Positions 19,983-28,499 of a DNA stretch of 64,000 bases are shown piece by piece (position 1 is the stretch's first letter; each line of letters starts with the position of its first letter). The stretch comes from Tropicibacter sp. R16_0 (GTDB lineage: Bacteria > Pseudomonadota > Alphaproteobacteria > Rhodobacterales > Rhodobacteraceae), in NCBI RefSeq assembly GCF_017743935.1, contig NZ_JAGHRE010000010.1, positions 186,001 to 250,000 of the forward strand. Reading direction: 5' to 3'. The position numbers and the translations under genes are program-made. The notes below the pieces were generated by a model. It saw only the letters and a list, made by a program, of their open reading frames with translations, ran no database searches and had not been told where the DNA came from.

Positions 19983-21254
19983 TCAGGTGTTCATCGAGTC
20001 GAAGAATTCGCCGTTCGTTTTGGTCTGTTTCAACTTCGACAACAGGAACTCGATCGCATCCGTGGTGCCCATCGGGTTCAGGATCCGGCGCAGGACAAAG
20101 GTTTTCTGCAGGTCCAGCTTGTCGACCAGCAGATCCTCTTTCCGGGTGCCGGACTTGAGGATGTCGATCGCCGGGAACACGCGTTTGTCGGCGATCTTGC
20201 GATCCAGAACGATTTCCGAGTTACCGGTACCTTTGAATTCTTCAAAGATGACCTCGTCCATACGGCTACCTGTATCGATCAGCGCGGTGGCGATAATGGT
20301 CAGCGACCCACCCTCTTCAATGTTCCGCGCGGCACCAAAGAAGCGTTTCGGGCGCTGCAATGCGTTCGCATCGACACCACCTGTAAGGACCTTACCCGAC
20401 GAAGGCACCACAGTGTTGAATGCCCTACCAAGTCTTGTGATCGAGTCAAGAAGGATAACAACATCTCGTTTATGCTCAACCAGGCGCTTGGCCTTCTCGA
20501 TCACCATCTCGGACACGGCCACGTGGCGAGTTGCAGGTTCATCAAATGTAGACGACACAACCTCACCCTTCACCGAACGCTGCATGTCGGTCACCTCTTC
20601 GGGGCGTTCGTCGATTAGCAGGACGATCAGATAGCACTCGGGGTGGTTCTTTTCGATCGAGTTGGCGATGTTCTGCAGGATCACGGTTTTACCGGTCCGC
20701 GGCGGCGCGACGATAAGCGAACGCTGGCCTTTACCAATCGGCGCAACCAGGTCGATCACCCGTGCCGAGCGATCCTTGATCGTGGGATCTTCGACTTCCA
20801 TCTTCAGACGCTCATCTGGATACAAAGGCGTCAGGTTATCGAAGGCAATCTTGTGCTTGGCCTTTTCAGGATCTTCGAAGTTGATCTTGGTGACATTGGT
20901 CAACGCAAAGTAGCGCTCATTGTCCAGCGGCGCTTTGATAACGCCCTCGATCGTGTCGCCGGTACGCAGGCTGTACTGGCGGATCATATCAGGCGAAACA
21001 TAGATGTCGTCGGGACCCGGCAGATAGTTCGCCTCGGGTGAGCGCAAAAAGCCGAAACCGTCCTGCAGCACCTCGAGTACGCCGTCGCCCGAAATCTCCC
21101 AGCCCTCGTCCGCGCGTTCACGCAGGATCTGGAACATCATTTCGCCTTTGCGCATCGTCGATGCGTTTTCGATCTCAAGCTCTTCGGCCATCGACAACAG
21201 GTCTTTGGGGCTCTTGGCCTTGAGATAGGCAAGCGACAGGGATTCAGCAGACAT
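19983..21254 (-). CDS. rho: Transcription termination factor Rho
   Basis: The 423-residue product is the RNA-dependent ATPase that ends transcription. The N-terminal helix domain ([20 protein letters not shown]), the RNA-binding cold-shock fold ([21 protein letters not shown]), Walker [21 protein letters not shown], the Q-loop and R-loop region [20 protein letters not shown] are all present at normal length. I chose ATG at 21254 with AAAGGG nine bases upstream over an in-frame TTG six bases earlier. Confidence 0.98.
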   Translation of the reverse strand: MSAESLSLAYLKAKSPKDLLSMAEELEIENASTMRKGEMMFQILRERADEGWEISGDGVLEVLQDGFGFLRSPEANYLPGPDDIYVSPDMIRQYSLRTGDTIEGVIKAPLDNERYFALTNVTKINFEDPEKAKHKIAFDNLTPLYPDERLKMEVEDPTIKDRSARVIDLVAPIGKGQRSLIVAPPRTGKTVILQNIANSIEKNHPECYLIVLLIDERPEEVTDMQRSVKGEVVSSTFDEPATRHVAVSEMVIEKAKRLVEHKRDVVILLDSITRLGRAFNTVVPSSGKVLTGGVDANALQRPKRFFGAARNIEEGGSLTIIATALIDTGSRMDEVIFEEFKGTGNSEIVLDRKIADKRVFPAIDILKSGTRKEDLLVDKLDLQKTFVLRRILNPMGTTDAIEFLLSKLKQTKTNGEFFDSMNT

Positions 21255-21353
21255 GTTCAAACACCCTTTGACCGCGATTGCGCGGCATGGACAGATATAG
21301 GTACGGAAGACACGTAACCCGGACGGGTCAGTTGCACCCTACATAGGGATGCA

Positions 21354-21375
21354 GGGCAGTGGAGTCAAACTGCCC
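21354..21375. terminator. Small inverted repeat after hemJ
   Basis: GGGCAGT at 21354-21360 and ACTGCCC at 21369-21375 form a seven-base stem directly after the hemJ stop. No U-tract follows, so it is at best a weak or Rho-assisted stop or an mRNA 3' stabiliser. Confidence 0.3.
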
Positions 21376-21825
21376 TCAGAATTTCAAAATGACCGACAGC
21401 ACGATGATGACCATCAAAACTGTCGGAACCTCATTCATGAGGCGATACGTGCGCCCTGAGAGGGTATTGGTTCCCACCTCCAAGTTGCGATGCTGCTTGA
21501 GCAGCCAGTGATGGAACCAGGTCATCGCCAAAACCGATGCGCCCTTGGTCCAGGGCCAGATCCAGGACCAGTCGACGATACCGGGTGTAAAGACCATGAT
21601 CAGGCCACAGACCCAAGTTACGATCATCGCCGGTCGCATGATGATCCGCAAAAGCTTCTCTTGCATCATCAGGAAAATCTCAGGCGCACCCTGAACTTTC
21701 TCAGCCTGCTCGACATGATGCACAAACAGGCGAGGGAGATAGAAAAGACCGGCCATCCACGAGATGACTGCCATGATGTGCAGGGCTTTGACCCATGGGT
21801 AAATCGTGAACAGGAAATCGGTCAT
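21376..21825 (-). CDS. hemJ: Protoporphyrinogen oxidase HemJ
   Basis: The 149-residue membrane protein oxidises protoporphyrinogen IX to protoporphyrin IX in many alphaproteobacteria. It has about four membrane segments, the N-terminal YPWVKALHIMAVISWMAGLFYLPR region with the conserved histidine (quoted in part by its key WVKALHI), the FxxMxxKLLRIIMRPAM stretch and HHWLLKQHRN. It lies between the putative origin and rho, the standard place in Rhodobacterales. Confidence 0.92.
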   Translation of the reverse strand: MTDFLFTIYPWVKALHIMAVISWMAGLFYLPRLFVHHVEQAEKVQGAPEIFLMMQEKLLRIIMRPAMIVTWVCGLIMVFTPGIVDWSWIWPWTKGASVLAMTWFHHWLLKQHRNLEVGTNTLSGRTYRLMNEVPTVLMVIIVLSVILKF

Positions 21826-22232
21826 GTGCGTCTCGCGGATCGGGTTCGGGCTTACCTAATAAAAAAGAAAGAAAGAAAAAAGGATGATGATTTTTGTAGG
21901 GAGCCGGATTTTCGTGGATAACTCATCTATCCTGTCAGTTTTCCCCATGGGGGAAACATGAGCGAGATAGAGGGGCGATTTCCCCACATCCCATAATTAT
22001 CTATTTAAAACAATACTTTGATCGAAATCAAAGTTGAGGAACTTGGGGATAACCTTGCGGGTAAATTGGGGTGATCAGGTTATCCACGGGATTCAAGTTA
22101 TCCTTGTCCCAAAAGGATACAACTCGAACGACTCAGAGATGTTTTTCGCGAAACCCCGGGGGTTGCGTGGCAAGCGGAAAGTCATACAAACCATCAGAAA
22201 TCGCTCAAAGACTTGCCCAAGGGGTTATCCAC
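21826..22232. other. oriC: Probable chromosome replication origin (oriC)
   Basis: This 407-base non-coding segment lies between divergent hemJ and maf, close to parAB. It holds DnaA-box-like nonamers: TTATCCACG on the minus strand at 21913-21921, TTATCCCCA on the minus strand at 22044-22052, TTATCCACG at 22080-22088, TTATCCTTG at 22098-22106 and a perfect TTATCCACA at 22225-22233, whose last base is the A of the maf start. There are A/T-rich stretches at 21859-21895 and 21991-22019, and inverted repeats TTTCCCC/GGGGAAA (21940-21956) and CTTTGAT/ATCAAAG (22016-22033). Gene order and motifs both support an origin; activity is inferred. Confidence 0.8.
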
Positions 22233-22832
22233 ATGACTGTCCCCATCGTTCTAGCCTCTGGCTCCACCATTCGGGCGCAGCTGCTGCGCAATGCAGGTGT
22301 CCCGTTTGAGGTCAATGTGCCCCGTGTTGATGAAGATACTGTTAAAAATGCACTGATTGCGGAAGAGGCCCCGCCCCGCGACATCGCGGACGCCCTGGCC
22401 GAGCTAAAGGCCCGCAAGATTAGCTTGAAAACGCCAGGCGCGATGGTTCTGGGGTGTGATCAGGTTCTGGATTTTCAGGGGCAGCTTCTGTCCAAACCGG
22501 CCTCGCCAGAGCAGGCCTTTGACCAACTCAAGGCGATGCGCGGACAACGGCACATGCTGCTGTCGGCCGCCGTGATCTACGAAAACGGCGAACCGATATG
22601 GCGCCATGTCGGTCAGGTCCGCCTACGAATGCGGGCGAGTTCCGACACGTATTTGCGCTCATATGTCGATCGGAACTGGGACAGCATTCGCCATGCGGTT
22701 GGGGCCTACAAACTCGAAGAAGAGGGTGTACGTTTGTTCACAACCATTGACGGGGACTACTTTAACGTTTTGGGTATGCCCCTGTTAGAGCTGCTCAATT
22801 TCCTGACGTTGCGGGGGGTGATCGAACAATGA
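22233..22832 (+). CDS. maf: Maf family nucleotide pyrophosphatase
   Basis: The 199-residue product has the Maf opening VLASGSTIRAQLLRNAGVPF, the catalytic region VLGCDQVLDFQGQLLSKP, and the C-terminal YKLEEEGVRLFTTIDGDYFNVLGMPL. Maf enzymes hydrolyse modified or canonical nucleoside triphosphates. I chose ATG at 22233 with AAGGGG eight bases upstream; the longer frame enters the origin region. A DnaA box ends on the start codon, so DnaA could affect its expression. It overlaps aroE by four bases. Confidence 0.92.
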   Translation: MTVPIVLASGSTIRAQLLRNAGVPFEVNVPRVDEDTVKNALIAEEAPPRDIADALAELKARKISLKTPGAMVLGCDQVLDFQGQLLSKPASPEQAFDQLKAMRGQRHMLLSAAVIYENGEPIWRHVGQVRLRMRASSDTYLRSYVDRNWDSIRHAVGAYKLEEEGVRLFTTIDGDYFNVLGMPLLELLNFLTLRGVIEQ

Positions 22833-23662
22833 CGAACACACGTATTCCTTTGGCTGGGGTGATCGGACACCCGGTCGCGCATTCCAAATCCCCTCGACTG
22901 CACGGGCATTGGCTCAAAACCTATGGCATTGCCGGTCACTATGTCCCGATGGATGTCGCTCCCCAGGATCTGGAAACGGTTCTGCGCACGCTGCCAAAAG
23001 CCGGTTTTGTTGGCGTCAACGTGACCGTCCCGCACAAAGAGGCAGTGATGGCGATCGCAGATCAGATCACGGATCGGGCGACGCTGATCGGCGCTGCAAA
23101 CACGCTGATCTTCCGCGAAGACGGCAAGATTCACGCCGATAATACTGATGGCTATGGTTTCATGGAGAACCTGCACAGCGGTGCCCCCGATTGGGACGCA
23201 AAGGCCGGCCCGGCTCTGGTGCTTGGGGCGGGTGGTGCCTCGCGCGCTGTGATTTCCGCCTTGCTCGAGGCTGGTGTGCCAGAGATTTTTCTGTCCAACC
23301 GAACACGCGTTCGTGCCGACAAACTGCGCGATGATTTCGGCAAGCGAGTGCAGGTGATTGATTGGGTTCAGGCCGGCAACGTGGTTGAAGATGCTGATCT
23401 GGTGGTGAACACGACCTCGCTTGGGATGGTGGGCAATTCCGAGCTGCGCGTGCCGATGGATGGGCTGAAACCTTCGGCCGTTGTCACCGATTTGGTCTAT
23501 GCCCCGCTAAAAACCAAACTTCTGCTGACGGCCGAAGAGGCCGGATGTACCACCGTCGACGGATTGGGCATGTTGCTCCATCAGGCGGTTCCCGGCTTTG
23601 AGCGCTGGTTTGGTGAACGACCAGTGGTCGACAGCGCCACCCGCGCGGCGGCCTTGCGATGA
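22829..23662 (+). CDS. aroE: Shikimate dehydrogenase
   Basis: The 277-residue product reduces 3-dehydroshikimate with NADPH in aromatic amino acid synthesis. It shows GVIGHPVAHSKSPRLHGHWL, GVNVTVPHKEAVM with the catalytic Lys, ANTLIF, NTDGYGF, and the NADPH-binding LVLGAGGASRAVISAL. Length is normal. It is the second gene of maf-aroE-coaE-dnaQ, with four-base overlaps on both sides. Confidence 0.97.
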   Translation: MTNTRIPLAGVIGHPVAHSKSPRLHGHWLKTYGIAGHYVPMDVAPQDLETVLRTLPKAGFVGVNVTVPHKEAVMAIADQITDRATLIGAANTLIFREDGKIHADNTDGYGFMENLHSGAPDWDAKAGPALVLGAGGASRAVISALLEAGVPEIFLSNRTRVRADKLRDDFGKRVQVIDWVQAGNVVEDADLVVNTTSLGMVGNSELRVPMDGLKPSAVVTDLVYAPLKTKLLLTAEEAGCTTVDGLGMLLHQAVPGFERWFGERPVVDSATRAAALR

Positions 23663-24252
23663 GTTTTCTTCTGGGGCTCACCGGCTCTATCGGTATGGGA
23701 AAAAGCACAACGGCCAAGCTGTTTGCTGAAATGGGTTGCGCTGTTTGGGATGCGGATGCGGCTGTTCATCGGCTTTATGCACCCGGTGGTGCCGCGGTCG
23801 CCCCGATGCAAGCTGTCTTTCCGGATGCAATCGTTGATGGCGCCGTTAGTCGCGATGCGCTGCGCGGGGTCATTCAGGCCGATCCAACGGCATTGAAACA
23901 GATCGAACAGATCGTGCATCCGCTGGTTGGCCAAGACCGAGAACAGTTCAAGGCTGAATCAGATGCCGACATCCTGGTGTTCGATGTGCCGTTGATGTTT
24001 GAAACCGGCGGCAACGCCGCGATGGACGCGGTGGCCTGTGTGTCGGTCCCGGCCGAGGTACAGCAAGAACGTGTCCTGGCACGCGGCACCATGAGCTTGG
24101 AGCAATTCGAGCAGATCCGCGCCAAACAAATGCCGAATGACGAGAAATGTGAGCGATCCGATTTTGTGATCGTGACCGACACGCTGGACCACGCTCGCCA
24201 ACAGGTGCAGGCTGTGGTGGAGCAGATCAGAGCAGGGCTGAGTAATGCGTGA
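23659..24252 (+). CDS. coaE: Dephospho-CoA kinase
   Basis: The 197-residue product makes coenzyme A from dephospho-CoA in the last step of the pathway. Walker A is GLTGSIGMGKSTTAKLF near residue 6; DADAAVHRLYAPGG and VFDVPLMFETG follow as expected. It overlaps aroE by four bases and dnaQ by eight. Confidence 0.96.
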   Translation: MSFLLGLTGSIGMGKSTTAKLFAEMGCAVWDADAAVHRLYAPGGAAVAPMQAVFPDAIVDGAVSRDALRGVIQADPTALKQIEQIVHPLVGQDREQFKAESDADILVFDVPLMFETGGNAAMDAVACVSVPAEVQQERVLARGTMSLEQFEQIRAKQMPNDEKCERSDFVIVTDTLDHARQQVQAVVEQIRAGLSNA

Positions 24253-24970
24253 AATCGTTCTGGATACGGAAACGACAGGGTTTGATCCCGAAAGTGGCGA
24301 CCGAATTGTTGAAATCGGGGCGGTCGAGCTGTGGAACCACGTGGCCACGGGCGAGACCTATCACCAATACATCAACCCCGAACGTTCAATGCCTTTGGAG
24401 GCGTTTGGCGTGCACGGGATTGGCCCGGACCTGCTGGAATCCCCGCAACCCCCTGCCCCTGGTGCCGTGACGCTGCGGGATAAGCCGGTGTTTGCCAAAG
24501 TGGGTCAGGCGTTTCGGGATTTTGTCGGTGATTCCAAGCTGGTGATCCACAACGCGGCCTTTGACATCAAATTTCTGAATGCCGAACTGCGCTGGATGGG
24601 CCTGCCGGAAATCCCGTGGGAGCAAGCGCTCGACACGCTGGCCATCGCACGCAAGAAATTCCCCGGCTCGCCGGCCTCGCTGGATGCGTTGTGCCGTCGT
24701 TTCGGCATCGACAACACAAACCGGACGCTGCATGGCGCTTTGCTGGATAGCGAAATCCTGGCCGAGGTCTATCTGGAGCTGATCGGTGGCAAGCAGCCCG
24801 ACTTTGGCTTGTCGCAGGTTCAAGGCGGCTCAGGCGGAGCTGTGGCTGATGATTGGCGTCCAACTGCGCGGCCTAATCCCCTGCCCTCGCGCGTAACGTC
24901 CGAGGAACAAGAGGCCCATCAGGCCTTTGTCGAAAAATTGGGGGAAGATGCGATTTGGAAACGCGCCTGA
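24245..24970 (+). CDS. dnaQ: DNA polymerase III epsilon subunit (3'-5' exonuclease)
   Basis: The 241-residue product is the proofreading subunit. Exo I is VLDTETTGFDPESGDRIVEIG near the N-terminus (key acids Asp and Glu of DTET), Exo II is HNAAFDIKFLNAEL, and Exo III is HGALLDSEILAEVYLEL with the catalytic histidine and aspartate. The C-terminal part (VTSEEQEAHQAFVEKL) is the usual clamp and alpha contact region. It closes the maf-aroE-coaE-dnaQ operon. Confidence 0.96.
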   Translation: MREIVLDTETTGFDPESGDRIVEIGAVELWNHVATGETYHQYINPERSMPLEAFGVHGIGPDLLESPQPPAPGAVTLRDKPVFAKVGQAFRDFVGDSKLVIHNAAFDIKFLNAELRWMGLPEIPWEQALDTLAIARKKFPGSPASLDALCRRFGIDNTNRTLHGALLDSEILAEVYLELIGGKQPDFGLSQVQGGSGGAVADDWRPTARPNPLPSRVTSEEQEAHQAFVEKLGEDAIWKRA

Positions 24971-25001
24971 GGGCCGGCCCCAGACGCGTTAACCGAATTG
25001 C

Positions 25002-25502
25002 TTAAGCGTCAGCTTGCTGCTGCTGCGCGGCCTGCAGGCGCGCCAGTTCGTTGCGATACAGTGCAACAAAGTCGATGTTGTCCAGGTTCAACGGCGGATA
25101 GCCACCATCGCGGGTTACGTCGCTGACGATGCGGCGCAGGAACGGGAACAGCATGCGCGGGCATTCGATCAGCAGGAACGGGTGAAGCTGATCTTCGGCC
25201 ACGCCTTCGACGTGGAAGATGCCGCAGTAATCGATCTCGAAAACGAACAGGGTTTCACCAAGCTCTTTCGCTTTGGATTCAATGTTCAGTTTGATCGCCA
25301 CTTCGTACTGGTTTTCAGTCGAACGCTTTTTGGCATCCAGGTTAACCTGGACGTTCACATCAGGCTGCACGTCGCCCGACGCACCCTTTTGGGCCATCAC
25401 GTTTTCAAATGACAGATCGCGGATGAACTGTCCCAGAACGCGCATCTGGACTTGCGGCGGTTGCTGCTGCTGTGCGCCTTCGGCGGCTTCGTTTTCAGCC
25501 AT
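25002..25502 (-). CDS. secB: Protein-export chaperone SecB
   Basis: The 166-residue product holds preproteins unfolded for SecA. The core QMRVLGQFIRDLSFENVMAQ, VNLDAKKRSTENQYEVAIKLN and FPFLRRIVSDVTRDGGYPPLNLDNIDF (quoted in part: RDGGYPPLNL) match the family. Both ends are Ala- and Gln-rich, as in alphaproteobacteria. It is convergent with dnaQ. Confidence 0.95.
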   Translation of the reverse strand: MAENEAAEGAQQQQPPQVQMRVLGQFIRDLSFENVMAQKGASGDVQPDVNVQVNLDAKKRSTENQYEVAIKLNIESKAKELGETLFVFEIDYCGIFHVEGVAEDQLHPFLLIECPRMLFPFLRRIVSDVTRDGGYPPLNLDNIDFVALYRNELARLQAAQQQQADA

Positions 25503-25558
25503 GGATAAACTCCGTAAAAATCAAATTCGCCATTGCTTAACAGCTTGCCCCGATCACC

Positions 25559-26092
25559 TCAATGGCGGTCCGGTCCTTCGACCCAACCTGACGGCGGCGC
25601 ATTGGGGTCGCGCGGTTTACCGACCTCTTCGAATTCACCGTCGATGACGTCGCCAGGGCCACTGTGGTGATGCGCGCCGTGTCTGGGATCAAAGCCGGAA
25701 TGCATATTCTGGAACCGTGGATCACCGCCCATCTGAAAGCTTGAAACCGTCACTTTGGACCGCAGATACCGGAACACCGCCACCCGAACGCCTGGAACCA
25801 GCAATGCAAAGCCGACAGCATCTGTGAAAAAGCCAGGGGTCAGAAGCAATGCGCCAGAAAACAGGATCATCGCACCGTGGGCGAGCGGTTCGGTCGGATC
25901 ATCCAGGGTGGAAAACGCCTGCTGCAGCTGCCCCATCGCCATGCGACCTTGTGTCCGCACCAACCAGGTGCCCAACACGGCCGTCAGCACGACAATTGCA
26001 AGGGTTGGCCACAGCCCAATCAGGCCGCCAACTTGGATGAACAAGGCAATTTCGATGATCGGAACCAGCAAAAAGGCCAGAAACAGGTACAT
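25559..26092 (-). CDS. fxsA: FxsA family inner-membrane protein
   Basis: The 177-residue product has the FxsA opening LFLAFLLVPIIEIALFIQVG, a second membrane segment (LWPTLAIVVLTAVLGTWLVR) and a third near residues 80-105, followed by a soluble His-rich tail (RHGAHHHSGPGD). E. coli FxsA relieves exclusion of phage T7 by the F factor; its normal role is unknown. It is divergent from the Tim44-like gene, an arrangement typical of alphaproteobacteria. Confidence 0.88.
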   Translation of the reverse strand: MYLFLAFLLVPIIEIALFIQVGGLIGLWPTLAIVVLTAVLGTWLVRTQGRMAMGQLQQAFSTLDDPTEPLAHGAMILFSGALLLTPGFFTDAVGFALLVPGVRVAVFRYLRSKVTVSSFQMGGDPRFQNMHSGFDPRHGAHHHSGPGDVIDGEFEEVGKPRDPNAPPSGWVEGPDRH

Positions 26093-26200
26093 TTAGGTTA
26101 TCCTTTCCTAAGGGCAGAACGGTGGACTTGCACCGCCCTGTCCCCTACATAGTGGCCTGAGGCCGTGCTTACAAAGCCTCTTGCCTGAAACGAGGACGAA

Positions 26201-26863
26201 ATGGATTCTTCATCACCCATGATCCAGCTATTGGTATTGGCCGGCATCGCCGTATTTCTCATTTTGCGTTTGCGCAGCGTTCTGGGTACGCGTGAAGGTT
26301 TCGAAAAACCACCCGTGCCGCAACAGCCCAATGGTCGCACGGCGCGCGACTTCGAAGTGATCGAAGGTGGCCCGGATCGCGACATTACCGATCACGTCGC
26401 CGAAGACAGCCCGCAAGCGGAGCAATTGACCGCGATGAAGCGGATCGAACCCGGGTTCTCGGTCAGCGATTTTGTTCAGGGCTCGCGTGGGGCCTATGAG
26501 ATGATCGTGATGGGGTTCGAACGGGGTGATCTGAATGACATCCAGCCTTTCCTGGCCGAAGATGTGTTTGAAACCTTCGTCAGCGTTGTTTCCGATCGCG
26601 AAGATCAGGGTTTGAAGATCGAGGCCGAGTTCATCGGCGTGCGCGAAACCACTCTGGTTGACGCCAAGTTCGACAAGGACAGCCAACTGGCCGAAATCAC
26701 CATGCGTTTTGTGGGTGAGCTGACATCCGTTGTCCGTGACCGTGGTGGCGACATCATCGAAGGCAACCCCAACACCGTCAAACGCCAGAAAGACACGTGG
26801 ACCTTTGCCCGTACCATGGGCACCGATGATCCCAACTGGCTGCTTGTCGCAACGGACGCATGA
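26201..26863 (+). CDS. Tim44/TimA-like membrane-associated protein
   Basis: The 220-residue product has one N-terminal membrane segment (residues 6-24) and then a Tim44-like domain: FVQGSRGAYEMIVMGFERGD, LAEDVFETFVSVVSDRE, and a C-terminal DPNWLLVATDA. Alphaproteobacterial TimA-type proteins are the likely ancestors of mitochondrial Tim44; a role in inner-membrane protein handling is assumed, not shown. It overlaps mltA by four bases. A CGAGGACG ribosome site precedes the ATG. Confidence 0.88.
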   Translation: MDSSSPMIQLLVLAGIAVFLILRLRSVLGTREGFEKPPVPQQPNGRTARDFEVIEGGPDRDITDHVAEDSPQAEQLTAMKRIEPGFSVSDFVQGSRGAYEMIVMGFERGDLNDIQPFLAEDVFETFVSVVSDREDQGLKIEAEFIGVRETTLVDAKFDKDSQLAEITMRFVGELTSVVRDRGGDIIEGNPNTVKRQKDTWTFARTMGTDDPNWLLVATDA

Positions 26864-27912
26864 TTGGGGCGCTGCGGTCGGTATTTCTGGCATGTGCCGT
26901 TATGACCGCAGCAGGCTCTGCTTCGGGCGACGGGTCCAATATTACCTATACCGTTGCTTCGTTTGACGATCTGGATGGTTGGGCCGCAGATGATCATGCT
27001 GCGGCCTATGACACGTTCCTCAACACTTGTGCTGATTTCGACGATCCTGATTGGACGTCGCTTTGTGCCGTGGCGCAGACCTATTCACGTGAAACGGCAC
27101 GGTCGTTTTTTGAACTCTTCTTTCGCCCGGTTCTGATCCAGGACGGCAAGGACGCCTTGTTCACCGGGTATTTCGAGCCCGAGCTCGAAGGATCCCGCGT
27201 TCCGACCAGCCGGTTCCGCTATCCCGTCTACAAAATGCCACCCGAGGCAAAGGCGTCGAACCCCTGGTTGAGCCGTCGCGAGATCCTGACCAGTGGCGTG
27301 ATGGACAACCGTGGGCTTGAGATTGCTTGGGTTGATGACCCGGTAGAGCTGTTTTTCCTTCAGATCCAAGGCTCTGGACGCATCCGCCTGACCAACGGGT
27401 CGACGGTGCGGGTGGGCTATGGCGGTGCCAACGGGCACAACTATCGTTCGATCGGTGTCGAGTTGGTGCGGCGCGGTGTCTACAAGGCACATCAGGTCAG
27501 CGCCCAAGTGATCAAGAACTGGGTGCGGCGCAATCCGGCCGCCGGCGTTGAGCTGTTGCTCCACAACCCAAGCTACGTTTTTTTCCGCGAGGTGCGGCGG
27601 GTATCTTCGGCTGATGGCCCTTTGGGGGCGATGAACCGTTCGGTGACGGCGATGCGCTCGATCGCGGTTGATCCGGCCTATACCCCGCTTGGGGCTCCGG
27701 TCTGGGTGGAAAAGGATGGCGCGGGTAAAATGCGTCGCTTGATGATCGCGCAGGATACCGGGTCAGCCATCAAGGGCGCGCAGCGCGCCGACATCTTCTT
27801 TGGTACCGGTGACGCTGCGGGGCAAGCAGCAGGACGACTACGCGATCCAGGCCGGATGCTGGTGCTGTTGCCCATTCAGCGGGCCTATGCCTTGTTGCCG
27901 GATGGATTCTGA
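26860..27912 (+). CDS. mltA: Membrane-bound lytic murein transglycosylase A
   Basis: The 350-residue product cleaves peptidoglycan to 1,6-anhydromuropeptides. It has a short N-terminal signal (residues 1-24), the MltA domain with LFTGYFEPELEGSRVPT, FFLQIQGSGRIRL, GYGGANGHNYRSIG and NPSYVFFREV, and a 3D domain near the C-terminus (RLMIAQDTGSAIKGAQRADIF... GTGDAAG) with three aspartates. The products can feed the AmgK-MurU recycling genes elsewhere in this window. It is followed by the Smr gene with a TGATG junction. Confidence 0.95.
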   Translation: MIGALRSVFLACAVMTAAGSASGDGSNITYTVASFDDLDGWAADDHAAAYDTFLNTCADFDDPDWTSLCAVAQTYSRETARSFFELFFRPVLIQDGKDALFTGYFEPELEGSRVPTSRFRYPVYKMPPEAKASNPWLSRREILTSGVMDNRGLEIAWVDDPVELFFLQIQGSGRIRLTNGSTVRVGYGGANGHNYRSIGVELVRRGVYKAHQVSAQVIKNWVRRNPAAGVELLLHNPSYVFFREVRRVSSADGPLGAMNRSVTAMRSIAVDPAYTPLGAPVWVEKDGAGKMRRLMIAQDTGSAIKGAQRADIFFGTGDAAGQAAGRLRDPGRMLVLLPIQRAYALLPDGF

Positions 27913-28499
27913 TGGCCCGGCGCAGACTGTCACAAGAAGAGGTCGACCTGTGGAACAAGGTCGTTGAAAAGGCGGACCGCCTGAACCCTGCTCATGTCGA
28001 GGAAAGCCACGCGACCTCGTTGCCGAAACCGAAACCCGCCAAAGCTCTGTTTGAGCCGCTGCCCGAGTTTTCGGTTGGTCAAAAAGCCGGTGCAAAACCG
28101 GGGCGCAACAGTCTGAAACCGTCTATTACGCAGCACCTGTCGAAAATGCCGGTGCAGATGGATCACAAGGCGTACGGTCGAATGAAACGCGGCAAGCTCA
28201 AGCCAGAGGGACGGATTGACCTGCATGGCATGCGCGTAGACACCGCACACCCTGCCCTGACCCGGTTTATTCTGTCGTCGCAGGCATCCGGCAAGCGTTT
28301 GGTTTTGGTGATCACGGGCAAGGGCAAGGATCGCGATGAACCCGGCCCCATTCCAACGCCGCGCGGCGTGCTGCGCAACCAGGTGCCGCAATGGTTGTCA
28401 CTGCCGCCGTTGTCCAAGGCCGTGATGCAGGTTACGCCTGCGCATCTGTCTCATGGTGGTGAAGGTGCCTATTACGTCTATCTGCGCAGGATACGCTAG
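27912..28499 (+). CDS. Smr domain protein
   Basis: The 195-residue product has a basic, proline-rich N-terminal half and a C-terminal Smr domain: RIDLHGMRVDTAHPALTRFI, LVLVITGKGKDRDEPGP, GVLRNQVPQWL and HGGEGAYYVYLRR. Smr domains nick or bind nucleic acids; the LDLHG-like motif here is IDLHGM. The stop overlaps the converging MFS gene by four bases. Confidence 0.9.
   Translation: MARRRLSQEEVDLWNKVVEKADRLNPAHVEESHATSLPKPKPAKALFEPLPEFSVGQKAGAKPGRNSLKPSITQHLSKMPVQMDHKAYGRMKRGKLKPEGRIDLHGMRVDTAHPALTRFILSSQASGKRLVLVITGKGKDRDEPGPIPTPRGVLRNQVPQWLSLPPLSKAVMQVTPAHLSHGGEGAYYVYLRRIR

Noticed and set aside
27083-27098. Possible fourth parS at TTCACGTGAAAC inside mltA
   Set aside because: Only about 12 of 16 bases match the consensus and the outer bases fail, unlike the three perfect sites.
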